Assembly: GCA_003388505.1 (NCBI GenBank)
Contig: QQVO01000002.1
Location: 1 to 64,000, forward strand
Direction of reading: 5' to 3'
From: Planctomycetota bacterium
Lineage (GTDB): Bacteria > Planctomycetota > Planctomycetia > Planctomycetales > Planctomycetaceae
Length of the DNA stretch: 64,000 bases
Below are positions 35,873 to 45,681 of the stretch, piece after piece. Position 1 is the first letter of the stretch. Each line of letters starts with the position of its first letter. A model generated the notes under the pieces. That model was given only the letters and a program-made list of their open reading frames with translations. It was not told the DNA's origin and searched no databases. A program made the position numbers and the translations under genes.

Positions 35873-36219
35873 TCCTCAGTCTTTCGACGCCTGTCATGGA
35901 CACCAGCGCTGGCCACTCGTTTGTCTGAAGCGCTATGGGGCTTCGAAGGCTATGAACGTCTGAAAGCGGCGACAGGTCGCCGCACTCCGAAGAATCGCTG
36001 AGCCGCAGCGGCGCGTGGTGAATCGGCAACGACGTGTGGGCGATCGGCATCATGGGGGTGTTGCAAATTCCCCACGTCGGCGGTGGACACTGCCCTAACT
36101 CCAGTCGCGGCCCGGCGTTCGGCCGTCGTCGGAAGCCGCGTCACGGCCCGGCACGGAAATCGCCTCAAGCACCGGCGTCAGTCAGTTGAACGCGGACTAA
36201 ACCGCGCCGGGAGTGAATC

Positions 36220-36633
36220 ATGTCGACCGTCGAGACCGAAGGCCGCCAGCGAGCGGTCGCCCCGTTCCAGATCAAGGACGAGCTGGTCACGAGCAACATC
36301 GCGGGCACGCTGATGCTGAAGCTGTGCGGATTCGTTGAAGACCAGCAGGCCCGGATTGTTGATATCAGCGAAGATCACCTGAAGCTCAAGATTGGCTACA
36401 CGCTCTTCGAGCGTTTCTGGCACGGCCTTTCGGGTCACGGTCCGCTAGAGGTGACGCTCGACATTCGCGACGGCGCCGGCGAAGGCCTGGCTGACTGGCA
36501 GCGGTCGCAGGCGCGGCACGCAAGGGTCTGTGTCTGTGTGAGGCCTGCGGGTGGGGCGTGGGGGCAGAAACGGTTCGAGAGTTGCGCAAACGCCGTGCTG
36601 CACCGGTTGAGGCTGTACCTGATGTCAGCCTGA
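36220..36633 (+). CDS. Conserved hypothetical protein
   Basis: 137 residues from ATG 36220 with GGGAG upstream. Compact alpha/beta composition (LMLKLCGFVEDQQARIVDIS, HLKLKIGYTLFERFW, LEVTLDIRD), a basic middle and a C-terminal helix. No membrane segment, signal or known motif. Possibly a planctomycete-specific family; function unknown. Confidence 0.6.
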   Translation: MSTVETEGRQRAVAPFQIKDELVTSNIAGTLMLKLCGFVEDQQARIVDISEDHLKLKIGYTLFERFWHGLSGHGPLEVTLDIRDGAGEGLADWQRSQARHARVCVCVRPAGGAWGQKRFESCANAVLHRLRLYLMSA

Positions 36634-36776
36634 CGCTCGGCCGCTTCAGAATTGTGTTGCGCTATCATGACGGCTGATTGCCGGCGCCCGCTCAATGTCG
36701 GGCTGCGACCGAAACGCGCAGCGGCGACATGTTCTCACGGCTTCTCCCAGCGCGGCCTCCGCCCGCAACTCCACAA

Positions 36777-36850
36777 CGTAGCGCACGCAGCCTTGCGTGC
36801 GTGCCGCTGATCGCAAAAGCCGCTGACGCACGCTAGCAGCGTGCGCTACG
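36777..36850. repeat. 12-bp inverted repeat with nested TGCGTGCG units
   Basis: CGTAGCGCACGC (36777-36788) and GCGTGCGCTACG (36839-36850) are exact complements. Inside them TGCGTGCG and CGCACGC pair again. The element lies in the 36634-36947 gap, which holds no gene. Confidence 0.75.
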
Positions 36851-36947
36851 GGCAACCGCGACAATTTGCGCAGGAAGACAAGATTTCATACGTTCGTAGC
36901 ACGGAAACGACGCGCGAGCCTCTGATGCCCGCCGGTTGTCGCCGGGC

Positions 36948-37199
36948 CTACTCGTCCGGATCGAGCCGGTGCTCGTGTTCCTCGATGAACTTGCGGGCGC
37001 GATCGGCGTCGACGGCCCGAACCAGCAGATCGATCTTGAGCACGCCGGCGAGTCCGCCCTGGTTTTCGCCGCTCACTTCACAGGGGATGTTCTCATCCTC
37101 GAGTTCAGCGCGAATCAACTCGGCGAGCGTCGGTTCCGTCACCGTATAGACCGTGACGAGTGCGTTCGGATCGTCGGACGACTGAGTGTGGTCGGTCAT
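36948..37199 (-). CDS. DUF2007-type putative signal transducing protein
   Basis: 83 residues with the pattern of the small DUF2007 fold: VTVYTVTEPTLAELIRAELE, DENIPCEVSGENQGG, IDLLVRAVDADRARKFIEEH. Single domain, cytoplasmic, highly acidic. Its function is not established for the family. Confidence 0.82.
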   Translation of the reverse strand: MTDHTQSSDDPNALVTVYTVTEPTLAELIRAELEDENIPCEVSGENQGGLAGVLKIDLLVRAVDADRARKFIEEHEHRLDPDE

Positions 37200-37701
37200 G
37201 GATCAGTCCACCATCCTGCAAAGTCTTCGAGAAAAAGGCCGGGAACGAATCATACCTTTTCGTTGGAAACGGGACAGTGGCAATCATGAATTGGGGGCGG
37301 CAACCGGAGGGAAACCGGGAAATTTCCGAGAGCCGCGCTCCGGGATGCCCCATCACCGGGCCGGCGCTGCTTGCCTACCCTGTTTGACGCATTCGACCCG
37401 ACGCGGCCCGCGCCGAATGCCGAATTCTTTGCGCGGTTCGAATTCCCTACTCGCCCGAGAACCACATTGATATAGTGCAGGAAATCAGAGTGAGTGGGTC
37501 AGTCTGGTCAGCGGCGCGGCTGCGGGCGTTCCTGATTCGATCGCACGCCGGAGATTTCGCAGGGGAAGTTGCGTTGGCTTCCCGCCGTGCGGATCACGCG
37601 CCGGACGGCTCCACGCGCTCTCCACCGGATGGACTCGCACGAGAATTCAACGGGTCGCGGAGACCGGGCTCCCCAACACACCCCCAGCACGTGGTCGCAT
37701 C
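37200..37701. other. Intergenic region, nothing recognised
   Basis: About 500 nt upstream of the thioredoxin-fold/CcdA fusion gene. Frames here are short and have no recognisable product. TATAGT at about 37471-37476 could be a -10 element, but I cannot match a convincing -35. Confidence 0.4.
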
Positions 37702-39594
37702 ATGGATTGGAAGACACACAACCGCTTCGAACCGGCCGTTCCCGGCAACCTGCTCCCTCTCGAACGAGTTCGATCGGCGCTTCGCTCTTTGGGTCGCCGG
37801 AGTCTCTGCTTCACGCTCACGCCGCTGGTGTTGTTCTGTGTTGCCCTGCCGGCCGATGCACAACAAGCGGCGCAGCGTCACATCGCGCTCGAACTCTACA
37901 TTGACGGCGGCGCTGAACAGGGCGACGTCGAACAATGGATGCACGAAGCCGTTGACGAGCGAGACGGTGTGAGCGTCCGCGTCGTGGACGTTTCCGCCGG
38001 GGGCGACGACCGCACGCGGTTCGAGACGATCTGTTCGCATTTCCGCCTCGACCCGGACGCGAGCCTCCCGATGGTGTATGGCTGCGGACAGCATTTCTCA
38101 GCCCCCAAGAGCAAGTCGGACCTGGAAGCGAAGCTGGACAGCATGCGGACGATGACCGTCTACGTCCGTTCCGGATGTCCGCGGTGCGCGGCAACGAAAC
38201 GGTACCTGAGCACGGCGATGCAGAAGTATCCGGGGTTCAAGCTCGTTTACCGGGACGTCCGGACTGACCGGCAGGCGTCGTCTGACATGAACGACCTGGC
38301 CCGACGTTACCGCAAATCGGGGGTGAGCGTGCCGGTCTTCCACTTCTGCAACCAGTTGCAGATCGGTTGGAGCGGGGAATCTTCGAGCGGCCGCCGTCTG
38401 GAGCAGGCTCTGGATCGGTGGACCTATGAGAAGAGCAGTTCCTCCGGAGCGTCGCTGCAGCGCGAGCAGCGGTCTTTCAACTCGACGGCCGCGCAGCAGT
38501 CGGCCGATCGCGAGCGAACCATGCCGTTGCTCGGGGGAACTGCGGTCCGCACAGGGGTCGGTCTGCCGGCGGCCGGCACGGCGACGTGGTCCGTGTGGGT
38601 GCAGGCGGTCACCCAGGCCGACCCAGCCAGCGGTCCGCGGGGGCCGCCGGAGGAAACTCCGCCAGACGAACAACCGCGGGCCAATGCCGACGACAACTTC
38701 GAGCTTCCCCTCCCCCCCGCGCCGGACGCCTCCGACGCTCCCGCCCTCCCGCTTCCTGTTCCGATTCCCGAAGATGCCGAAGACTCTGGCGGCGCGCCCC
38801 CACTCCCGCCGGTCGCCCCCGCTCCGCAGAAAGTTGACACGATTTTTCTGCCGATTGTCGGCGAGGTGCGCATCAGCGACCTGGGAATGCCGCTGTTCAC
38901 GATCGTGATCGGGCTCGTGGACGGGTTTAACCCGTGCGCCATGTGGGTGCTGCTGTTTCTGCTTTCGATCCTGGTGAATCTCAAGAATCGCTGGAAGATC
39001 ATCGCCGTCGCCGGATCGTTCGTGTTCGTCAGCGGAGTGGCCTATTTCCTGTTCATGGCGCTCACACTCAATGTCTTCGAACTCGTCCCCGCTCGATATG
39101 AACGCGTGCTGCACGCCACGCTGGGCGTGATTGCCCTGGTGATCGGCAGCATTCACGTCAAGGACTTCTTCGCCTTCAAGAAGGGCGTTTCGCTGTCGAT
39201 TCCGGAATCGGCGAAGGCGGGGATCGCGGCCCGAGTGCGGGCGATCGTGATGGCGGAGAACCTGATGGGGGCCATCATCGGGGCGATGACCCTGGCGGTG
39301 CTGATCAATCTGATCGAACTGATGTGCACCGCCGGACTGCCGGCGCTGTACGCCGAAGTGCTGGCGAGCCGGGACATCGAGGGCTGGGGCAAGTACGGCT
39401 ATCTCCTGCTGTACAACCTGGCCTACATGTTCGACGACGCCCTGATGGTGGCGATCGTCGTGACCACGCTCGACAAGACCCGTTTGCAGGAGAAGCAGGG
39501 CCGCTGGCTGAAGCTGCTCAGCGGTGTGTTCGTCCTGGCGCTCGGCCTCATCATGCTCATCAATCCCGACCTGCTCAATTATCTTTCGCCGTAG
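37702..39594 (+). CDS. Fusion: thioredoxin/glutaredoxin-like domain(s) plus CcdA/DsbD-type membrane domain
   Basis: 630 residues. A signal or anchor segment (SLCFTLTPLVLFCVALPADA) is followed by a first alpha/beta region (60-135) and a second domain with the redox motif YVRSGCPRCAATKRYL (C159, C162). A Pro-rich linker (~310-370) leads to a membrane domain with six or so helices. There GFNPCAMWVLLFLLSILVNL and LIELMCTAGLPALYAEV place two cysteines in the positions used by CcdA/DsbD to pass electrons across the membrane. It probably carries reducing power from cytoplasmic thioredoxin to an exported thiol domain in the same chain. The start ATG 37702 is the only plausible one near the signal segment. 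Confidence 0.85.
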   Translation: MDWKTHNRFEPAVPGNLLPLERVRSALRSLGRRSLCFTLTPLVLFCVALPADAQQAAQRHIALELYIDGGAEQGDVEQWMHEAVDERDGVSVRVVDVSAGGDDRTRFETICSHFRLDPDASLPMVYGCGQHFSAPKSKSDLEAKLDSMRTMTVYVRSGCPRCAATKRYLSTAMQKYPGFKLVYRDVRTDRQASSDMNDLARRYRKSGVSVPVFHFCNQLQIGWSGESSSGRRLEQALDRWTYEKSSSSGASLQREQRSFNSTAAQQSADRERTMPLLGGTAVRTGVGLPAAGTATWSVWVQAVTQADPASGPRGPPEETPPDEQPRANADDNFELPLPPAPDASDAPALPLPVPIPEDAEDSGGAPPLPPVAPAPQKVDTIFLPIVGEVRISDLGMPLFTIVIGLVDGFNPCAMWVLLFLLSILVNLKNRWKIIAVAGSFVFVSGVAYFLFMALTLNVFELVPARYERVLHATLGVIALVIGSIHVKDFFAFKKGVSLSIPESAKAGIAARVRAIVMAENLMGAIIGAMTLAVLINLIELMCTAGLPALYAEVLASRDIEGWGKYGYLLLYNLAYMFDDALMVAIVVTTLDKTRLQEKQGRWLKLLSGVFVLALGLIMLINPDLLNYLSP

Positions 39595-39672
39595 TAAACG
39601 GGAACGGCATCGGGTGAGACGACAGGTCTTGTTCTGCTCTGACGCGTTCGTTTCACCCGCGATGGAAGTGCC

Positions 39673-40383
39673 ATGACGGCGGACGAACTGGAAATCCTCT
39701 GCGAAGACGGGCCGGTCATCGCGGTCAATAAGCCGGCGGGCCTCATCTCGCAGGGCGCGCCGCAGGGCGTCTCCGGTCTGGTCGACCTGGTGAAGGAATA
39801 CCTCAAGCACAAATACAGCAAGCCGGGACGAGTCTATCTGGGAGTGCCGCATCGCCTCGATCGCCCTGTCTCGGGCGTGATGGTTTTCTCCCGCAACTCC
39901 AAGTGCGCCCAGCGGCTGGCGGAGCAGTTTGCTGAACGCAGCGTGCGGAAAATCTATCGGGCCGCTTTGGAACGGCCGCCGGAATCCGACTCTGGCACGC
40001 TGACCGATTGGATCTACCGCATCCCGGACCAGCCGCGCGTCAAGACTGTTCTTGAGGGAACGCCGGATGCCAAACAGGCGGTTCTCGATTACCGCGTGCT
40101 CGCGCGCGTGAAAGGACGTACGTTGGTCGAGGTGGAGCTGAAAACAGGGCGGATGCATCAGATCCGGGTTCAGTTCGCCAGCCGAGGCTGCCCTATCGTC
40201 GGAGACGAGCAGTACGGGGCCGCCTCTCAGTTTGCCGGCGCCAGTTCGCTTGACCAGGCACGCGGGGCCATCGCCCTGCACGCTCACAGCCTGACCTTGC
40301 TGCATCCGATTCGTTACGACGAACTCACCATCACAGCGCCTCTACCGGCAACGTGGCGCGAACTGGGTTTTGAAATCGATTGA
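39673..40383 (+). CDS. RluA-family pseudouridine synthase
   Basis: 236 residues without an S4 domain. It has AVNKPAGLISQG, GVPHRLDRPVSGVMVFSRNS with the catalytic aspartate in HRLDRPVSG, KIYRAALE, VELKTGRMHQIRVQFAS (RxHQIR) and GCPIVGDEQYGA. It converts uridine to pseudouridine in rRNA or tRNA; the target cannot be told from sequence alone. Length is typical of the short RluA/RluC-like group. Confidence 0.92.
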   Translation: MTADELEILCEDGPVIAVNKPAGLISQGAPQGVSGLVDLVKEYLKHKYSKPGRVYLGVPHRLDRPVSGVMVFSRNSKCAQRLAEQFAERSVRKIYRAALERPPESDSGTLTDWIYRIPDQPRVKTVLEGTPDAKQAVLDYRVLARVKGRTLVEVELKTGRMHQIRVQFASRGCPIVGDEQYGAASQFAGASSLDQARGAIALHAHSLTLLHPIRYDELTITAPLPATWRELGFEID

Positions 40384-40560
40384 ATTGCGCCTTCGAGTCG
40401 ACGGCAGGCGGTCGCAACCCAGCAGGGAGCCAGAAACCCGTTCTTTCCTGAAAATCGGATTTCTGGATCCGGCAGACGGCAACATCGTTTCACTGTTCCG
40501 TACGACTGTCACCGGTCGGGCGAATCGGGCATCTTCGACGCACCGCAACAAATCAACTGT

Positions 40561-40589
40561 TTCCAATGTGTTGACAAGCAGTGTATAAT
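40561..40589 (+). promoter_or_regulatory. Promoter of the PSD1-DUF1501-cupin cluster
   Basis: A perfect TATAAT (40584-40589) with TTCCAA 17 nt upstream. The predicted start near 40596 leaves only about 11 nt before the ATG at 40607. A TTGACA at 40571 is too close to TATAAT to be its -35. Confidence 0.5.
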
Positions 40590-40606
40590 TGTCGTGAGGT
40601 CCCACC

Positions 40607-43231
40607 ATGCTATCCCACCGCGTTTGCCTCCGCTCCCTGGGGGCGCTTTTCCTTACTGTCAATATTGGTACGGCTCAGGACGAAGCCGTTGCGCCGGAGG
40701 TCTCCTTTGAGCGCGACGTGCGGCCGATCCTCAAAGTGGCCTGCTTTCAGTGCCACGGCGAAGAGCCGGTGGTCGAGGGGAGTCTCGATGTCCGCCTTGT
40801 CCGGCTGATGGCGGCCGGCGGCGACAGCGGCGCCTCCATCGTTCCCGGCAACCGCGAGGAGAGCCTGCTCTATCAGCGGGTTCGCGACGGCGAAATGCCG
40901 CCCGAGGACCGCAAGCCACTCACGCCGGAAGAGATCGAAACGATCGGCCGCTGGATCGACGCCGGCGCGCCGACGCTCCGGCCCGAGCCGGACAGCATCG
41001 ACGGGTATCTGATTACGGAAGAAGAACGCTCGCACTGGTCGTTCCAGCCGATTGCGCGGCCGCCGCTGCCAGCCGTCAAGAATCGCGACCGTCTGCGGAC
41101 GCCGATTGACGCGTTTCTGCTGGCCCGGTTGGAACAAGAAGGGTTCGCATTTTCTGCGGACGCTGCGCCCGAGACCCTGTTGCGTCGGGTCTATCTCGAC
41201 CTGATCGGACTGCCGCCGACTCCCGATCAGGCGGCCGCATTCCTCGCCGACGACGCCCCCGGCGCCTATGAGCGCGTCATCGACGAACTTCTGGCCTCAC
41301 CGCATTACGGCGAACGCTGGGGACGCCACTGGCTGGACGTCGCCGGCTATGCCGACTCGGAAGGCTACACGATCGAAGACGTCGAACGCCCCTGGGCGCA
41401 CAAGTACCGCGACTACGTCATTCGCTCGTTCAACGCCGACAAGCCGTTCGATCAGTTCATCCGCGAGCAGTTGGCGGGTGACGAAATGATCACGTCGCCG
41501 CTCAACAACCTCACCGAGGCGGACGCCGAACTGCTCGCCGCAACCGGATTCCTGAGGATGGCCCCCGACGGCACCTCCGGGACAGTCGACGACGCCAATC
41601 TCGCGCGGAACGACGTGATGGCGGAGACGATCAAGATCGTTTCTTCGTCCCTCATGGGACTTACGCTCGGTTGTGCGCAGTGCCACGATCACCGCTACGA
41701 CCCGCTGCCGCAGACCGATTACTACCATTTCCGCGCCATCTTCGAACCGGCCATCGACTGGAAGAACTGGCGGAATCCCCGTCAGCGACTGGTTTCGCTC
41801 TACACGGATGAGGACCGCGCCCGGGCGGCCGAGATCGAAGAGCGGGCCAAGGCGATCGAAGCCGAGCGGACCGCAAAGCAGAATGAGTTCATCGAGGCCA
41901 CATTCGAAAAGGAACTGGCCAAGCTTCCGGCCGAAATTCAGGAGGCAGCCCGCGCGGCTCGCGAAACCCCCGAAAAGGAGCGGACCGAGGAGCAGAAACA
42001 ACTGCTCAAGGAGCATCCCAGCCTGAACGTGACGGCCGGTTCTCTCTACCTCTACGACAGGCAAGCGGCGGATGAACTGAAGGCGATGGCTGAGGAGGCG
42101 GCCGCCGTCCGCGCGACCAAGCCGCCGGAGGAGTTCGTCCGCGCCCTGACCGAGGTTCCCGGCCAGTCGCCGCCGACGCACTTCTTCTTCCGCGGCAATT
42201 ACGATCAGCCCCAGCAGGAACTCACGCCGGCCGACCTGACGATTGTTTCACTCGTCACCGAAGACCGCGAGATTGCGGCAGTCGACGAATCGCGCCCCAC
42301 CACCGGCAGGCGGACCGAACTCGCCGAGCATCTCACCAGCGGGAGACACCCTCTCGTCGCGCGGGTGATCGTCAACCGCATCTGGATGCATCATTTCGGC
42401 CGGGGCATCGTGGCAACGCCCGGTGATTTCGGAACGCTCGGATTGCCCCCGACGCACCCGAAGCTGCTGGACTGGCTGGCGGCTGAGTTCATGTCGAGCG
42501 GATGGAGCGTCAAGCACGTTCATCGGCTGATTCTGTTGTCGACGGCGTACCGGCAGGCGTTGCGGGTCGATCCGCAACAGGACGCCGAAGATCCCGACAA
42601 CCTGCTGTATGGCGGTTCGCGCCTGAAGCGCTTGGACGCCGAGGTGATCCGTGATTGCGTCCTCGCCGTCAGCGGGCAACTGAACAAAAAGCCTTACGGT
42701 CCGCCGGTCCCCGTGATGGCGGATCGCGTCGGCCGCTGGGTGATTGGCCAAGAGAATCTCAACGCCGGCCGGCCGGGTGAAGTGATCCCGATGAACGGCG
42801 AAGACCTGCGGCGCAGCGTGTACGTTCAGGTCCGCCGCAGCCGGCCCCTGGCAGTGCTCGACACGTTCGACTGGCCGCGGATGTCTCCCAACTGCGAGGT
42901 CCGCGCCAGCTCGACGGCGACGCCGCAGTCGTTGATGCTGATGAACAGCGACTTCATCCTCGGTCAATCGCGGCTGATCGCCGACCGCATCGCCGCTGAC
43001 GCCGGAGAGGACCGTACGGCGCAGATCAATCGCGCCTGGCAACTCGTCTTCACGCGAGCCCCGGATGAATCGGAACTCCAGTCGGCCAGGACATTCCTTG
43101 AGGAACAGACGGCCATCTTTGCTGAACGCGCCGGCGCACCAAAGGAAGGCGCTCCCACCCCGGAACGACAGGCGCTGTCCACCCTCTGCCAGATGCTGTT
43201 GAGTTCGAACGAGTTCTTGTATGTCGATTGA
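40607..43231 (+). CDS. PSD1/DUF1549/DUF1553 cytochrome-like protein
   Basis: 874 residues with a signal peptide and an N-terminal c-heme-like module (VACFQCHGEEPVVEG, then MPPEDRKPLTPEEI). DUF1549 follows (TPIDAFLLARLEQEG, LIGLPPTPDQAA, SPHYGERWGRHWLDVAGYAD), then a second CxxCH-like site (LGCAQCHDHRYDP), a charged coiled coil (~400-460) and DUF1553 (VIVNRIWMHHFGRGIVATPG, STAYRQALR). The stop lies 17 nt before the DUF1501 start, so both are cotranscribed, the standard pairing in planctomycetes. A role in handling sulfated or complex polysaccharides is often suggested but not shown. Confidence 0.94.
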   Translation: MLSHRVCLRSLGALFLTVNIGTAQDEAVAPEVSFERDVRPILKVACFQCHGEEPVVEGSLDVRLVRLMAAGGDSGASIVPGNREESLLYQRVRDGEMPPEDRKPLTPEEIETIGRWIDAGAPTLRPEPDSIDGYLITEEERSHWSFQPIARPPLPAVKNRDRLRTPIDAFLLARLEQEGFAFSADAAPETLLRRVYLDLIGLPPTPDQAAAFLADDAPGAYERVIDELLASPHYGERWGRHWLDVAGYADSEGYTIEDVERPWAHKYRDYVIRSFNADKPFDQFIREQLAGDEMITSPLNNLTEADAELLAATGFLRMAPDGTSGTVDDANLARNDVMAETIKIVSSSLMGLTLGCAQCHDHRYDPLPQTDYYHFRAIFEPAIDWKNWRNPRQRLVSLYTDEDRARAAEIEERAKAIEAERTAKQNEFIEATFEKELAKLPAEIQEAARAARETPEKERTEEQKQLLKEHPSLNVTAGSLYLYDRQAADELKAMAEEAAAVRATKPPEEFVRALTEVPGQSPPTHFFFRGNYDQPQQELTPADLTIVSLVTEDREIAAVDESRPTTGRRTELAEHLTSGRHPLVARVIVNRIWMHHFGRGIVATPGDFGTLGLPPTHPKLLDWLAAEFMSSGWSVKHVHRLILLSTAYRQALRVDPQQDAEDPDNLLYGGSRLKRLDAEVIRDCVLAVSGQLNKKPYGPPVPVMADRVGRWVIGQENLNAGRPGEVIPMNGEDLRRSVYVQVRRSRPLAVLDTFDWPRMSPNCEVRASSTATPQSLMLMNSDFILGQSRLIADRIAADAGEDRTAQINRAWQLVFTRAPDESELQSARTFLEEQTAIFAERAGAPKEGAPTPERQALSTLCQMLLSSNEFLYVD

Positions 43232-43247
43232 CGACACCCGCGATTAC

Positions 43248-44699
43248 ATGATGACCAATACATCTCACCCCCGGCGTCACTTTCTGGCTCAGTCGGCAAT
43301 GAGCGCCGGTTCGGTTGCGCTGGCGTGGCTGTTGCAGCGTGACGGTGCATCGGCCAATCCCGCCAAGCCGGAACTGGAGCCGCGCACATACGACACGCTT
43401 CCCAAGCCGGCGCATCATGAGCCCCGCGCGAACGCGATGATCTCGCTCTGGATGCAGGGAGGCCCCAGCCAGGTCGACCTGTTCGATCCCAAGCCCGGCA
43501 TGGCCGAGTACGACGGCCAGCCCTTCCCCGGAGAGATCAAGTACGACAACGCCGCCCAGGCGAGTTCCAAGGTGTTTCACTCGCCGTGGAAGTTCGCTCC
43601 GCGCGGCCAGTGCGGCATGGAGCTTTCCGAACTCCTGCCTTACACGTCAAACATCGCCGACGACATCTGCCTGGTGCGCTCAATGCACACCGGCGTGAAC
43701 AATCACGGGCAGTCGATCCTGGCGCTGCAGACCGGGCGGACTCTCTCCGGCCGCCCGACCATCGGCAGTTGGCTCACCTACGGTCTCGGTTGCGAAGCCG
43801 ACAACCTGCCGGCCTTCACGGCGCTCATCGATCCGGGACAACTCCCGGTGCTCGGCGTCGAGAACTGGTCGAACGGGTTTCTCCCCGCCCTGTATCAGGG
43901 AACGGTGGTCCGGCCGCAGGAACCGCGCATCCTCGATCTCACGCCGCCGGCCGAACTGGCCGGCCGCCCGCAGGACCGCGCCCTGGAGTTCCTGGCTGAA
44001 ATCAACAGCCGCCACATGGCCGAGCGCCCGGGGCAACTCGACCTGCAGGCCCGCATCGCCTCTTACGAACTCGCGGCGAAGATGCAGACCGCCGCCACCG
44101 AGGCGCTCGACCTCACCCAGGAGACGAAGGCGACGCAGGAGATGTACGGCATGCACGATGAGAACGCGACGACGCGCGACTACGGGGCCCGCTGCCTGCT
44201 CGCGCGGCGGCTCGTCGAACGCGGTGTGCGATTCGTGCAGGTCTACACTCAGAACCAGTTGTGGGACCACCACGGCGGCATCGTCAAGGCGCTCCCCGCT
44301 GCTTGCAAAAAGGTCGACCAGCCGTCGGCGGCTCTGGTCACCGACCTCAAACAACGGGGCCTGCTCGATTCCACCGTGGTCCACTGGGGCGGCGAAATGG
44401 GGCGGCTGCCGGTGATCCAGAACGACGCCGGACGGGAGAAGATCGGCCGCGACCACAACACCTACGGCTTCAGCACGTGGTTGGCCGGCGGCGGCTTCAA
44501 ACCGGGCTGCGTTTACGGGAAGACCGACGAGTGGGGGCATCACGCGATAGAAAACGTGGTCAATCATTACGATTACCACGCCACGCTGCTGCACCTGTTC
44601 GGTCTCGATCACGAGCAGTTGACCTACAAGCGGAACAACCAGGACCAGACCCTGACTGACGGCCAGCCGGGACAGATCGTCGAAGGCCTCCTCGCCTGA
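43248..44699 (+). CDS. DUF1501 family protein (Tat-exported)
   Basis: About 483 residues from ATG 43248 (ATG 43251 and 43221 are alternatives). Tat signal HPRRHFLAQSAMSAGSVALA. Body: MISLWMQGGPSQVDLFDPKP, LVRSMHTGVNNHGQSILALQ, NWSNGFLPALYQGT, DYGARCLLARRLVERGVRFV, VVHWGGEMGRLP and DHNTYGFSTWLAGGGF. Same family as the gene at 13988-15454 but clearly diverged. It is downstream of, and coupled with, the PSD1 gene. Confidence 0.94.
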   Translation: MMTNTSHPRRHFLAQSAMSAGSVALAWLLQRDGASANPAKPELEPRTYDTLPKPAHHEPRANAMISLWMQGGPSQVDLFDPKPGMAEYDGQPFPGEIKYDNAAQASSKVFHSPWKFAPRGQCGMELSELLPYTSNIADDICLVRSMHTGVNNHGQSILALQTGRTLSGRPTIGSWLTYGLGCEADNLPAFTALIDPGQLPVLGVENWSNGFLPALYQGTVVRPQEPRILDLTPPAELAGRPQDRALEFLAEINSRHMAERPGQLDLQARIASYELAAKMQTAATEALDLTQETKATQEMYGMHDENATTRDYGARCLLARRLVERGVRFVQVYTQNQLWDHHGGIVKALPAACKKVDQPSAALVTDLKQRGLLDSTVVHWGGEMGRLPVIQNDAGREKIGRDHNTYGFSTWLAGGGFKPGCVYGKTDEWGHHAIENVVNHYDYHATLLHLFGLDHEQLTYKRNNQDQTLTDGQPGQIVEGLLA

Positions 44700-44842
44700 C
44701 GCGCCCGTCCTCTGCGCCAGCATCCTTTGGTCGCCGATCAGCAGACCGCGCCGCCGTGGTGTCTTGACCCGCTCTTGCGGATTCGGCGGCCGGTGTCAGA
44801 ATGTGGGCGGACGCTTAAACGACCGCACTCTCGGAGGGCACG

Positions 44843-45592
44843 ATGGCCGACCTGACCCGTCGCGAATTCGCCCAGCGCACGCTCGGCTCCCTGCTGACTT
44901 ACTCGCTGCTGGAGACCCTCTTCTCGGCGGATGCATTTCCGGCCGAAGTGAAACCGGTCGCCGCGGCGTGGCTTGCCAGAGTCGACGCCGCCGGCCGCGA
45001 TCTCAAGGGAGAGAAGCTCTCGCAGACGGAGTGGCAATCGCAGATTGAGGAACTGTTCGGCCAGATTGAACTCGCGGAGTTGTTGAAGTTCATCGACTTC
45101 GACCAACTGACGGCGGAACTCGAGTTCCGGGAGCAGGGAGAACGGTCCCTCAAGCCCAAGTTCCCCGAGGTCGAAGGTCTTCCGACAGACCTGGTGTTCG
45201 GGCATCAGTTGTTTGCGTTGCGCAAGGGGCGCTCCGTCGTGCCGCACGGTCACGACAACATGGCGACGGCGTTTCTCATTCTTCAGGGCGATTTCCACGG
45301 CCGGCACTATGACCGTCTCGAAGACGACGGCGACTCCATCATCATCCGGCCGACGATTGACGAGTCGTTCACCGTCGGCGGATGTTCGACTGTTTCGGAC
45401 CACAAAGACAACGTGCACTGGTTCAAAGCAACCAGCGAGACGGCGTTCATCTTCAACATCCACGTGCTGAACGTCGTCGAAGGCCGTAAGACGGGGCGGG
45501 TCTACATCGATCCCGACGGAGAACCGCTTGCCGGGGATCGCGTTCGCGCCCGCCGTCTCAAAGCCGCCGAGGCCTACAAGCTTTACGGTTAA
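44843..45592 (+). CDS. Exported cupin-like protein
   Basis: 249 residues with GGAGGG upstream. Tat motif LTRREFAQRTLGSLLTYSLL at the N-terminus. Residues ~50-110 are helical. The C-terminal half is cupin-like: VVPHGHDNMATAFLILQGDF, GRHYDRLEDD and DHKDNVHWFKA, with H residues that could bind a metal. It follows DUF1501 by 143 nt on the same strand and may belong to the same transcript. Substrate unknown. Confidence 0.75.
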   Translation: MADLTRREFAQRTLGSLLTYSLLETLFSADAFPAEVKPVAAAWLARVDAAGRDLKGEKLSQTEWQSQIEELFGQIELAELLKFIDFDQLTAELEFREQGERSLKPKFPEVEGLPTDLVFGHQLFALRKGRSVVPHGHDNMATAFLILQGDFHGRHYDRLEDDGDSIIIRPTIDESFTVGGCSTVSDHKDNVHWFKATSETAFIFNIHVLNVVEGRKTGRVYIDPDGEPLAGDRVRARRLKAAEAYKLYG

Positions 45593-45681
45593 GTTGCCCC
45601 GTCAGTGCCGGGCCACTTTCCACCGATCGCGTCGGCGCCTCCACCCGCCGGCAGCATCGCTACGACGGCAGCGCGAGACGC

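Noticed and set aside
38098-40305. A 735-codon minus-strand frame
   Set aside because: Antisense to the thioredoxin-fold/CcdA fusion and the pseudouridine synthase, both of which have clear motifs; composition is His/Arg/Gln-rich shadow type.
40571-40589. TTGACA with TATAAT as the promoter pair before the PSD1 gene
   Set aside because: Only 7 nt separate the two hexamers, far short of 16-18; the -35 is more likely TTCCAA at 40561.
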